From: Atopsyche davidsoni
Lineage: Eukaryota; Arthropoda; Insecta; Trichoptera; Hydrobiosidae
Length of the DNA: 64,000 bases
Reading direction: 5' to 3'
Assembly: GCA_022113835.1 (NCBI GenBank)
Contig: JAILWY010000023.1
Coordinates: 14,754,001-14,818,000, forward strand
Below are positions 10,112 through 22,163 of this stretch, piece by piece; the first letter of the stretch is position 1, and every line of letters begins with the position of its first letter. The notes below the pieces were generated by a model, which saw nothing but the letters and a program-made list of their open reading frames with translations, made no database searches and was not told the DNA's origin. The position numbers and the translations under genes are program-made.

Positions 10112-12817
10112 CACCCTCTTAAAAATAAATACATTGTAGCAAAAATATATCGTGGGATTTTATTATGCATTGACTATGTTTTTAAATCGAGCTGAAAACC
10201 TAAGTTCAACATCAGAAAATATTATTTTACTTCCGACCTTACACAAGAAAAACAAATTAAACTTGAGCAGCGCATGTTCGAACTTCAGCGCCCGTGAACA
10301 GGATGCAGATTTATTCAGAGCTGCAGGCGAGGGGCGGAGAAGCTGCGGAAGGTACGGAGGCGAGCCGCGGTCCTGGAGGCGGCTGACGTAAACACCTCAT
10401 CATGGATCACCGCGAGACTCCTGCACCCGGGAGGCGTCGATGCCGGAATGCCGAGGGTTCATAGACGTGATGTGTTTATTGTGATTTGCGACTGTTTCCT
10501 ACAGAAACATCAACATGCCTCAATTAAGTTACTCACAATTGTAAGTTAATAATAATTTTTAGTTTTTATTAGCCTTATAAGCCTTATTCTAATAAAAACA
10601 AAACCAATGTATAATATAAGCCTAGGTGAATCAGTAAAAAACATCAAAACGAAATAAGCATAGAAAAACAAATCTTGTTTTCATTGTAATGCCCCATGCT
10701 AAAATAAGAAAGAAACGCTATAAGTAATGCGCACATAAAAATATTTTTTTTTGACTATTTCAAAACTATTTTGAAAAAGTCGACGTCATATAAATAACCA
10801 TTGGAGCAAGCAGGAGTTCGGTCCGAGTTTGGGGATAATCTCATACCTTAAAAATGATATATTGTACATGTCACCATGGGTCATAATTCGGTCTGGTTGA
10901 GGACGGATTTTAGGATAATCATAGACGGTAATAGATGTGTCTAGATATGAAATGAATTATTATCTGCAGGTACGATGAAAAGCGTGCGGGCGCCTTTGAG
11001 CTGCATTGATGCCCCCGGCGGCCTTGGCAGCAGCCCGCCCCGCCGGCGACTGCAGCGCGACTTCAAGGGCTGGGGGTGGCAGGAGGGAGGGCGTGGCGGG
11101 AGGGTGGGTTAGGTTAGGTTAGGGAGGGGGAGGCGGGAGTGTGGGGGGTGGCACGTTGGGGGAGGCGCGCTGCACGGGAGATGAAAAGAACTCTGAGAAG
11201 CGTCTGACATGGCATACATTCTTTGTTGTTATACGTCCGTAAGCCATTGAAAAATTTTGTAATGTTAAAAGCTTTAATTTCTATGATGACACTGGATGTT
11301 TGATAAAATATTATATATCCTATTAACTGAAAATATATCTAAGTTGTCGTACGTATTCTGTTGTATCAATCAAGCAAAGAGCTGTGTAAATGGTTTTAGA
11401 ATGTTACTGTCTAATTCTATTTCAGTAATATCTTTTTAATCCTATAACTCAAGTTTGACGATTCCTTTACAAGGCCAAAGACCCCTTACTAGTAAACTGA
11501 AGACGTGGTCTTGTTTAAATTAGTTATATCTTCTACTATAGTTATATATCTGCAAACTTTAATTAACTAAGCTGTACTGTGATACATTAATTTATAGCTC
11601 CATTTTAATCGTTAAGTCTTCAATTAGTGTGCACGGAGACTGAATTTCAAATATCTTAACTTCAAGAAACACACCAAGAAAGGGATATATAATATGGTGG
11701 ACAAAAATAATGAGAAACTATCGAATAAAAATTGGGCAATACAGAACGTATGTAGTGAAGTTGAAATAGACATCCTTTGTTGTTCGGATAGGTAAAAAAA
11801 AAACCTGAGGTGTCCAAAGAGAGAATGGATCGATAAAACAAACTTCTGCTGACGAATATAGAAGAACACTAGAAACAGGGAAAAGTTGACACGACGGAAA
11901 ACTTTATAAAGTGACGGATAGTTGGGACTATTTATGCTCATACCTCGATTGATTAAGCCTTATAATTTTTTTCAATATAAATAAATAAACTTTTATCGGT
12001 GTACTTGCTCGTTACATTTGTATTGGACCTACATATATGTCAAAAGATCATATTGTAGATAGATTTATTACGTGCGTGTAAACTTATAAAGTAAAAAAAG
12101 CCTTCATATTTTTGACCGATGCATCGGGTGTGAAGCGAAAAATCCGATAAAATGTTACACATGAAATCACCCTTCAATTTTCTTTAATTCGTTTGCATCC
12201 GCGTGTTTCTATAAAAAATATCAGCATTGAAAGTAATATAATACAATTTTTTTTGATAAATAGTATAAATATCTAAATAAATAAAGAAGTATAATTTAAT
12301 ATTCTTAAGATTGTGATCAGTAATGAAATAAAAATAATGCTTAAACATTGAGCTTTACAATAATTTTAAATATGCACTACTCTGACAAGTTTCAGAAACT
12401 AATCGGATTTAACAGAATGTAATTTAATAACCTTTAACACCAATCCAACAGTTTGGAACAATTGGGCCGTAGTTCTGAATACTTTATATCGGACGAAGTC
12501 AGTTCCGGTATTGGAAACACAAGGAAAGGTCGGAACCTTATTAAGATTTAATGGACTTGCTGGATAAAACTTCCAATATTGGGTGAGCAGCAGTTAATAT
12601 TATGCGTAAAAAATAAAATAACTTTTTGCAGAGCTGTGAAAGACATACACGAACACACTTCTGTCTTCTACATTTCTTAATATAAAAGCATATATTTTAA
12701 ATCAAACACAAGGTTAAACACGACACTGAATTCAAAAGAAAATATACAAAAAAAATTATAAAATAGATTAACTACCCCAGTGTTAAACATATTCACAGAA
12801 AAAATTCATGAATTGGT
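10112..12817. other. AT-rich spacer with GC patches, no gene seen
   Basis: GC patches are at about 10300-10450 and 10985-11170, the latter described separately as a G-rich tract. A 105-codon minus frame at 11624-11941 is Phe/Leu-rich and typical of AT-rich chance frames. Confidence 0.55.
11040..11168 (+). repeat. G-rich, purine-skewed tract with TTAGG core
   Basis: A run of GGG-containing words (GGGCTGGGGGTGGCAGGAGG, GGAGGGTGGG, GGGAGGGGGAGGCGGGAG, GGGGGGTGG) with three TTAGG units at 11109-11123 in the middle. It has strong quadruplex potential on the + strand and no coding frame. Confidence 0.7.
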
Positions 12818-12849
12818 CTTCAATCTAAGACATGAGTCTTAGATTGAAG
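12818..12849. repeat. Perfect 14-bp stem hairpin
   Basis: CTTCAATCTAAGAC, 4-base loop ATGA, GTCTTAGATTGAAG. Every stem position pairs. No T-run follows and no element border is visible. Confidence 0.7.
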
Positions 12850-15800
12850 TAACATATTGATTGTTAATGAGAAATCGCACCATCTTTCAGAGCTTTGTAT
12901 CGAGAGATAAACACGATTCTGCAATTATCTCAATATAAAGACATGAAACCAATTGCTTGAATATTATCAAAAGATTCCAATAGATGTGAATGAGACAACA
13001 GGGTTAAGGAATTGCTCGGTCAAACAAAACGGTTTAATTACTTGAAGTTGGTTTGAGTCGGAGAATCTGGCTATCCAGATTTAATTATTTGCGATTGACA
13101 ACAAATTAGCAAACAAATCCACAAAATACACGGAAAATAATTGCTTATTTTGAAATTAATTTATATAATCGCCATTTGAAGCAGACTCTAGAAATCAAAT
13201 TAAAAATCGATTATTCGTAAAATTATACATAAAAGCATAAATAAGTATATTTATGGTTAAAATTATAACGGTCGCATATAATAAGATAAACAGCTTAAAT
13301 ATTACAATATATAAACGTAATATTTTCAAAAATTTAATAATAATTTCTCAAACTAATTTCAAAGATCAACAGCTTAACCTAATTTAAAAACTTTAGTGCA
13401 TTGAAAATTATCTAGAAGGATGCGCTTGGGGAGTTTAAAGCTGACGGGAAAATATTCCCTCTGTTGTCAAGAAAAAGGACGCGGAGCCCTTATCGGGGCG
13501 GCCAGGGGCGGAAGGCTCCAGCACCCCCTGCCCAGGGTCCGCAGGCACCCTCGTGGCCGACATAAATTTTAACAATAAATATATATAAATACTTTAAAAA
13601 AATATTTATATATTTTCATTTCATTCAAAAAACTTTATTCAAATCAAGATAAACAAAACCAGATTAATGTTTATATTCACGACTGGAAACTGAAACTTTG
13701 TCTAAGCTTGAACACAAATGTTCAATTAAAATAAACTTTATCGAATTTATATACTTAGACGTTCTTTTCATAAAATTTATGTCAATCTCATTTGAATAGG
13801 CATGCCGCAAATTATAACTTAAATATTTACCAAACGTTTAAATGTATAAAGAACCGTTAGTACAAGTTTGCAAACCGAAATTAAGAGCTTAAGCATTTTC
13901 AAAGTATTAAATTTTTTTTTTTAAATAAAATGCTAAACACATAAATATAGAGAAAAAATATCCCGCGAAGAATGAACGTAGAATTATAAATAAATGCGTA
14001 AGTATTTTCTGATATATATATATTAAACTACTGATAATTTTTTTAATTATGTAAAAAAATGGAAATATATTAAATAGGGCACGGGCGTCCCTGAGGACGT
14101 GATCTCAAAAAACTTTTCCACACTGAATAAATTGCAAGCACACGGAGCACGGCGTTGATAGAACTAAAAAATGAAGTACATCGCATGAATAATAAGTTAG
14201 GGTATACACCAGTCGGTATAATAACATTATGAAATAAATTTACGCGGATTCATTTCACAGGCGACAGCCAACTGAAATGCTGAAAATAAATTAACAGAGC
14301 ACCTGAAATTATATATTTTTATTTGCGATTAAATACTTTACAAGGGATGTGACGAAGTTTTAAATCAGTACTGATATACGCGACGTAGGTGCAAATATGA
14401 AAAACGCTTGAGTTTAGACTATAGACGACTCTTGCTGAAAGTAAGAATTTTGTAATTTAACAAAATTGAGCGTTTGCAGATGCGCGTCAATAAAATAACG
14501 CGCGAAAATAACAGTAAAATTATTATATATATATATTTTTTTTTTAATATGTTTTATTGTAGTAACCATATGTTCGCTTAGTATAAATGTAAAAGTAGTT
14601 GCCTTATGACATAGATATAAATTGTATTGGGTCCGAGCGATCGATGCATCCCAGAAGGCGCTGAAGCGATGGAGCAGAAGCTCACCTTGAAGTCCTTGGC
14701 CTCGGCTTGTATAGAAGGTCGCCCTACTAAACCGATCAAATCCAACTTTATTAAAGAGTAGGGAAGATAACAAAAAAATACAATTCATTTCTCCACCTTG
14801 GTTGCTAAGGATACGTTTAAACTCTTTGGTTTTTTAACGTACTTGAGTATGGCTTATTCTTATTGTACTAGAGTTAGGCATCGGCAACATTTCATTACGC
14901 ATAACGTAGATATCACATTCTAACTATGACCGCCTGCTTAATAATAGTCTATTAAAACAAACTAAAAATGAATTAGAAGTCTTTTCAATACTGAGTATAT
15001 AACGCCTTCTAATATGGTCCTTCGGACCGGATTAGTTTTCGTCGATGACATACATAACATCGTCCTTCTCATATAATATGTTTAATAGTGTATGTTGTGT
15101 ACTTTGATTTTAATGTATTTTTCATGTGTGTATCGCGGGGTATAGCATTTGTTCTCAGAGAGATCTAGGGCAGCAGGTTGCCTTAGCGTCTCTCAGACAC
15201 TGAACATTTCAAAACAACTTTAAATTGAATGCCCGGTTGAGTCGCTACACAATTTCAGGTATAATTGATAAAACTCTTCAGTGTGTTCGCAGGCCCGACA
15301 ATTTAAATTGTTTAAGTTACAGTAAGTGAGTTTGGTAAGGTGTCTACTTCCTCAACTTATTTTGACAGTCGAGTTTTGAAGTTTCAAGGAAACTCTAACT
15401 GTACGTTTTATAATTCAAATTAAAAACTTTTTATCATATGGGCAAGCCGGAAAGAGCAGATATAGTAACAACAAAAAAATCATAATCACAATGTATAATT
15501 TATTTTGAATATTTGATATATTACACATGATGTTGTTTATGTTCTTATTTAAATAAAATATATAAAGCAACGAAAAATTCACGAAAAAATACGTTAAATA
15601 TTATAATAAAAATAATTGGTGTATCCGGGTAGCAACACGTGAATATAAACGGGGGTTGGTCACGGTCTTTATGAAGTGCCAGGATCTGTGTGGCAACGTT
15701 TGGCACTGGTCCAAATGTTCAAACCGAGTCAACAATTTTATTACAGCTGTATTGTACGTTTGTTATTGTAGCATTGCTGCCGACAGCGAAAGCCGAGGCA

Positions 15801-16574
15801 AGGTTTCGCCGACAAGCGTGGATGCTCGCGGTTAAGTAATGACCATTCAATGTACATGTCGGTAAATAAAAAACACTCGGAGAAATATAAAATCGTACAT
15901 TGAAATATACATAAACGGAAAACGAATATTAATAAAAGACAATGATTCCTGGAAATGGTTTAACAGATCGAACAATTAACTTTTATATAAATCAATTTCT
16001 GTTTCAAATAAATCATCATTTCGCATTGCTTATTAGAAAAATTGAAAACTAAAACTACACTTATAAACATTTACAACTCGAATAGCCCATTATTTTATCT
16101 ACTGAACAAAGTATTGACTTTTTATATTTTCCGACACACTTGTTGTATTTCCCAACTGAAAAAAAGTATTATAATGAATTGATAAGAAAATTCACGCCAG
16201 AAAATAATGCAAAAAAACTATTGCAAACGATTTATTAATAAAATTGTATTAAATTACGTACGAAGCTGTTGGCCGATATTTACAATCGGTGTTCATTGAA
16301 TAATGCCGGAAAAACGGGGTAATAGATTTTTGAATACGTGCAAGTCCCCGAGCCAAGAATTTAAATGGGAAAAAAAACCCCAGGTCGGGCTTGAATGCCT
16401 CTCCAGCCGGTGGAGTTTACCGCCGGGGAGGAGGGCGTCGGGGACACGTAGCGCGCCCGGAGCGTGATTTCATTTGCAACGGCACTAACTAAGTCGGGAA
16501 TGTACTGACCAGCAATTAACTAACAAATATAAAAAAAATTATACATATTTCATAGATAATCGGATCATAGTGCA
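12850..16574. other. AT-rich spacer with GC patches, no gene seen
   Basis: GC patches are at 13430-13560 (GGGGCGGCCAGGGGCGG) and 16375-16470. The 124-codon minus frame at 14414-14788 is the longest here but has no recognisable domain and spans a TA/T-rich run. No repeat border was recognised. Confidence 0.55.
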
Positions 16575-17105
16575 CAGTGGTAAACCTCCCCGCTCTCCCC
16601 ACTCGGTTGCTTGTGAATGGCTGTCATTCTGTGCTCCGAGCTTTCGGGAGCCTCAATCATCATTATAGAATACATTACCGTATTAAGCGAAGTAATCAAG
16701 TAACATAAATTATTATTATAAATCACGTACCACCCTCTGTTGCCATTTTGTACCGTGAGCGTGTGTAAAGGATCAATAATGAAGTAGTGGACTTGGAATG
16801 ATTCTGGAGGGAAGTGCTCCGGAAGTACATTGTCGAGATGGGGGGGGCTCCGGCTATTGTTTCTGTAGCCTGCTCCATGAGGAGTTTCAGATCTAAACGC
16901 CAGAGCTTTGTAAGAAAAGGATTATAATAATGCTATTGGGCAGCAGCAATACGCAAACTTTTCAGGTGTAGAAGGACGCGGGGATCCACTACACTATTTT
17001 GCCCATAGAAAACCATGGACACTGGTTCTGCATTAATATGTTCAGTGAAATGGTCGCCACCTTCTTCTGAGAAGAGGTACTTAATGAAGAAGAAGAAGTA
17101 ATGTG
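16575..17105 (+). repeat. Dispersed repeat with LINE-like 3' tail, copy 1
   Basis: From about 16735 to 17105 it is clearly related to 37640-37990 in the same orientation. Shared landmarks are TAGTGGACTTGGAATGATT, ATCTAAACGCCAGAGCTTT and CAGCAGCAATACGCA. The 3' part (ATATGTTCAGTGAAATGGTC ... TTCTTCTGAGAAG) matches the tail of the LINE fragment at 40.85 kb. It ends in GAAGAAGAAGAAG, a simple-repeat tail typical of some LINEs and the SINEs they mobilise. The first 60 bases (CGCTCTCCCCACTCGGTTGC...) resemble 37640-37700. No convincing protein frame; the small minus-strand ORF is not believed. Confidence 0.6.
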
Positions 17106-19969
17106 ATAAGGTGACTGGCAATTAGTTAAATACAGGAAAATTCATAATGTAAAGGGGTTCAAAGCGTGTGCTTTTGTTTGAGTTTTAATAAGTTGAAATA
17201 AGTTGTTAGAAAGATATTTGAACATATTTTATTTACCAATATAAAATAAATATAAACTTCTAAGCAATAACATAATTTTTAAAATAAATGAATAAACTTT
17301 ACCATTAATCAAATGATGAGATATTAATAATATAAAAAAATAAAATGGAAAATATAAATATGTACAGTAAAAACTATCTGACTTTTGTGTTAGTATTTAG
17401 ATGAGTTAAAAATCCAAGATTTTTCACAAAACAGATTATAACTCTAGTCATTGTAAAAAAATCCGATACCAAACGATCCGAAGAGTGCAAAAGACAGGCA
17501 ATGTAACAAAAAAACCTTTATGTTCCTTCTCACAAGATTCCCGGTTAGCACCTGCTCCTTCGCAAGAAAATCTGAAAATCGACCAGCACACAGGAGAAAA
17601 AAACCTTTGATCAATTTCTTAACAAAAGCGAAGGTCTCTTCAAATTGAAACCTAAGGCAGGAGATAGTTGGTATAATGTCCCGAGACGTATTATATGTAA
17701 TATGTTATGTGTAAACGACACGTGTATCCCACGGACGTCCTGTTGGGAGCATGTCAGGGGAATCGGGAAACTGCCCGATGTCAATCTAAGATTCAATGCA
17801 ACTCTCAAACTGTGTGTCGCGGATTATATTTTCATAGTGTTTTTGTTATTACCTGCGGTCTTGCTATCCTATTTCCTATAATATTGCCGCTATTTACAAA
17901 TTTTACTATAGATTACTCAGCCTCATTTACTTATTCATTTTAATGTAATTAGTTCCTGTCAATTTGCCTCGTGAATTTTAAGGTAAGAGACATTTGAATT
18001 TATGTGGTACTCGTATAATTTGGAATTGAATTTATCATGATGTCGATATTTCTTTGACATAACAGTTACACCCATGCATTATTAATACCAATAAACCCGT
18101 ATTCTATTATCAGTATATTGAAATGTCGCGCTCAATCAATGAGCTTGCAATTTTTTATGCTCGTTAGTATTATTATTCAAAATAATATATTTTGACCCAA
18201 AAAAGGTGTCAAGATTTTTTATGATTTTTCGTCGCTTATTTGCTTCCTTGGAGATAATCGTTTAAACATGAAGAAGTATATGCAGTAATTTGTGTGGTAA
18301 CAAAATACTTGAGGATAGCACGAGTTTTGAGGAGCGCTGATCTAGCACACCCGACGTCCTGAAGAACGTATATGTTATTCAATATATTGCAGACATTGTA
18401 AATATTTATGAAGGGTTATAATTCAGACGGATTTTCGCTTTGGCGTAAGCAAAAAAAAAAACATCACAAAAATAAAAATAAAGTTTAAATTATAAAATAA
18501 AAACAAATTTCGATATTAGTTTCGGCATGGTTCATTTATACAACTGTTAAAAATATACATTTATTTCTAATGAGCTAAAAAAAATTATAGCCAAACCTAA
18601 TCTAATCCGTATTTTGTTACATCAAGTTTAGAGTTCGGACAAGTTACGGGTTGTTGAGCTCGCACGTATATATCTAATCGAGTTTGGACTCTTAATGGAC
18701 ATACATTCGACTAGCAGTTTCACAAGTGCTGAAAGATAAAGACATAATTATCATGAAATTTTACCTTACATCAATATTACGATTATAAATATTGCTTTCG
18801 CACTTGTCTAAATGGCGGTAAGTTCACAGGGTAGTATGGAATTGTTTCACGCCCATAAATTAATTGATAACAATTCATATCCACTATAATACTAGTATAT
18901 AATCATCGAATATAGACTGATGTAGATAAAATATTTGAATACAATATTAACACAAAAAAAACTAGATCTAACAGATTATACATGTCAGATAATTTTATTT
19001 ATGATCTTTTGATGATAGCACATCTACCAAATTGTTCCAGAAACAAATACAAATTAAACAATGTTTTATCTATACGGTAAAAAAAACTACAACTCAATCC
19101 AAATGAGAAGTCTACGAAACATTCAAACTCTGAGCTATGCACATTTTCTTGTGTTGTTATTATTACAGTGACTGTGTTGGATGGACCACGTTTTTGGTCT
19201 AAGAAGAATTGACAAAAATAAAAGCACAAATGATACATTTATTAAGCCTATAACCAAACCCGTATATCATCGTATTAATGTAAGACTAACGCAGGGTCTA
19301 CCGTGTAACTAAAGCTACTTGTCAATGCGCAGAGCCGCATTGTAAGCCAAGTTTGAATTAATAAAAATTAAATTAAAACACAATTCACGTTTACCTTATA
19401 ATCATATCAAAATTAATGAATTCAAAAAGAAGGAAACCAGTGACGTTTTTGAACCAAAGCAAAGCCTGAGTTGGCGAGCAGCGGCTCGGCGTAAAATGTT
19501 AAAATGAAACATAGGAAAATGTACACAAAACAAGGCTTTATGTTTCCACTTACCGCAGACGGACACACCTGTTGGATACATCGTCATCAAGTATTAACCG
19601 GCGCAGGTATTCGGGGCGCGGCGCGGACTGCGCGGGAGTGCGGAGCATTGCCATAATTTGTTTTCTAAATATACCACGGATTTGCGCGCCTCTGAGAGAA
19701 ATTTGTGATTCAGGAGGGGCGCGCGCTCGCGAAGGCTTACTGTGAAATTCATGATAATCAGATGTTTTCAACTTCAAAGAAGGTCGGCTGCGCAGCTTTG
19801 TATTAGTAATTTATTACATCAGCATCATCAGTCGTTGTCAATTCAAAGCCGTGTACAGCTCTTCCCGTGGTCACCGATTTGAAGCTGTCGGTTTCGTTAA
19901 ATAAGAAGAGGCTTTATATACCATTTCGGCATTAGTTTATTCTGCGATTTTTCGTAACCAAAATAAAAT
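17106..19969. other. AT-rich spacer, no gene seen
   Basis: AT-rich throughout, with a GC patch at 19600-19745 (GCGCGGCGCGGACTGCGCGG). Frames at 17611-17943 overlap each other on both strands and carry no motif. Confidence 0.55.
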
Positions 19970-20357
19970 CTAAATATTTTTAATAAAACACTTGAGTGAT
20001 TTTTCAAAAACACTACAGGATTACCCCAACATAGGAGATCTGCTGTTGCACACCAAACTATCACTTAAATTAATCACTTTCACAATAGAATATTATAGAA
20101 TCGTTCATAAAAATAGCAATTAGTCAGGTACACTAACTCACATTACACTTAAATTACTCCTAACCACCTGACCCTTACCCACTAACAATTGTACTCAATT
20201 GCATATTATTTGAAAAATCCTCACAAAGTTTTATAATGCCAACGTGAAAGGTTGGCGAAACCGGTCACCAATACGAATTAACACGTGAAACAATCACTCA
20301 AGTATTTATTAATATTAAAATGAAATTCCACCAAATAATCTCTGCCAAAAATATTGA
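19970..20357 (+). mobile_element. FB2 foldback family, medium copy
   Basis: The left end (TCTAAATATTTTTAATAAAA then CACTTGAGTGATTTTTCA) is inverted relative to the right end (CAATCACTCAAGTATTTATT...CTGCCAAAAATATTGA). The right half also has the family core AATGCCAACGTGAAAGGTTG followed by GCGAAACCGGTCACCAA at 20238-20272. The interior is AT-rich and has no gene. Confidence 0.72.
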
Positions 20358-20501
20358 TTACTGAAATTAAATCTCATAAATATTTTCGTCGTTATAAGAC
20401 AACAACATAGTTCATAATCTTAATAACGACTATGCGCTAACTCATTCGAAGCAAAATGAACCGTGCTTGGTAATATGAATAGCTTGTAAGTATTGAAAAA
20501 A

Positions 20502-20645
20502 ATGTTTTTAGCACATGCGGTTCAGAGACACCAACTGGAGAGCCAATGCCGACAGGAGGGCTTGTGCCTGGATGACCTGAAGTCAGTGGCGAGACACCCA
20601 CAGTTGATGAAATCACTGGATGGCTTCTTGAAGCGTGTCATCTGA
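20502..20645 (+). pseudogene. Short coding-like remnant, possibly of a retroelement
   Basis: A 47-codon frame from ATG 20502 to TGA 20643 reads MFLAHAVQRHQLESQCRQEG and then LCLDDLKSVARHPQLMKSLD. The local GC content and the spacing R..L...C...G.....L.SV..HP.L...L..FL resemble the tails of some LINE open reading frames, but I cannot name a family. It is flanked by a stop 15 bases upstream and sits beside an FB2 copy. It could be chance. Confidence 0.25.
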
Positions 20646-21508
20646 ACCATAAAGAAGATAAACCAGGGAGTGTAGCTTCAGTCACTCCCATAAATAGCAC
20701 AATTTCGATTGACTAGTTTGGAAAGTTTCCCCAAATTCTGATAACAAACCTTGTATATAACAAGCAAGGTACCTATTAAAATTATTTTTTTTTAAAAAAA
20801 CCCATGCGGTAATTTCGGCACCTCTGGATGTCGCGGCCTCCAGCTGGCCCCGGCTAAGGTCAGCGGGGTGGCGCGGGTCGAGGGACAGGACTCCTCCCGC
20901 CCCCGAGCACGCTTTGTAGCCCCTGCACGCCGACTTTAATTGGAACTTGAAAGAGCCAATGTTACGCAAATGTTCTAAATTTGCTTGGTGTAAATTATTG
21001 ATATTAAAATCAAATTAGCCAGCGGATTGATTAGGGGTTCTTCGCGATAGATGGGCGAAAACAAAGTATATAAATCGATGTGAATAATTTTCTAGAATAC
21101 ATCAAATTAGAGAGGAGATTTGACTTAACCGTAACGTAAGAGACTTTTCATAAATTTTTTTTAAAGCATACATATTTAAAAAAAAAAAAAAAAATTTCCA
21201 ACCTTCATCTTATTAACATTTAAGTCTTTTTTTCGTTAAAAACAACCTTACATGAACTCGATTAATTTTTTTAGGACAGTAAAATCAATAAGTATGTGCA
21301 TATATATTTTTTAATATTATTTTTAGTTTCTAGAATACCACCACGTAGAAAAAATAATTATTTGTAAATAGATGAGGAAGAATACTTGTGTATTTTTAAT
21401 GAGATATCCATACTAACATTAGACAAAATCAGTCAAAAAATTCCAATTGGCACAGGAGCCACATTGTTAAAAGCTCGCGTATCCACAGATTCCGACATTA
21501 TTAAAATA
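20646..21508. other. Spacer with GC patch, no gene seen
   Basis: A GC-rich patch at 20815-20940 (CGCGGCCTCCAGCTGGCCCC) lies within a 95-codon minus frame of no recognised function. The rest is AT-rich up to the Helitron 3' end. Confidence 0.55.
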
Positions 21509-22163
21509 CTAGAAATGTAGCCCGTCATAAAATGACGTATTCGATGAACGATGCAATAGTGTTTAAACATATGTTTGGCTGACAATTAGATGAATATTTT
21601 ATTTCATTTTGTACACATATATTTGGAATAACCGGATATTAATTTCTAAAGCAAAGCCATTCTAGGAAATATCACATTTCGTGTCACAAAAAAGGAATCA
21701 CTTTCACTGCACTGTTCTTTATTAGATGCAGTCTTTATCACGTTCAATTGTGCTATTCTTTTTTAATTACGTTTGCTGTGCTTAGACGGTGATATTTTTT
21801 TAGGAGGCATTTTAAGTTATTAATGATGTGATTAATAATTTCTAACGCAACTAAAAAATAAAATTGGTACTTGTGTCAAGCTGACATAAACTGTAAATTT
21901 CTTAGAAACATCATATTTTGTTTTTTTGTAAAGATTCTAAATTTGAAATTCTCGCTGTGAAAAACAGAATCATATAATTCGTACATAAAGCATATTTGAT
22001 AGTTTTATTTAATTAGTTTATGAATGAAAATATTATCATATTGTCTTGAAAAACTTACTAAACTTACGTGCAAAAAATCAGCGTTGTATCTTTTAAGATT
22101 TTCTATAGAGAAGCAAAAAATTAAACATACACACACACACACAATGGCTATTATTATAGTAGA
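21509..22163 (-). mobile_element. Non-autonomous Helitron, copy 1
   Basis: Read on the minus strand it starts TCTACTATAATAATAGCC, followed by a GT dinucleotide run and TATGTTT. It ends with a hairpin (CGTCAT, loop TTT, ATGACG; 21523-21537), a 10-base spacer and CTAG at 21509-21512. The flanking host bases are A (5') and T (3'). Known: Helitrons start with TC, end with a hairpin about 10-12 nt before CTRR, and insert between A and T without duplication; all of these are met. It matches the copy at 54189-54863 along its length with scattered differences and small indels. No Rep/helicase frame is present, so it depended on an autonomous relative. The small open frames inside are on both strands and are not believed. 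Confidence 0.9.

Noticed and set aside
11109..11123. Relic telomere (TTAGG)n
   Set aside because: Only three units within a broader G-rich tract; too short to call an interstitial telomere.
14414..14788. 124-codon minus-strand frame
   Set aside because: No recognisable domain; passes through a TA/T-rich run and reads as low-complexity in its middle.
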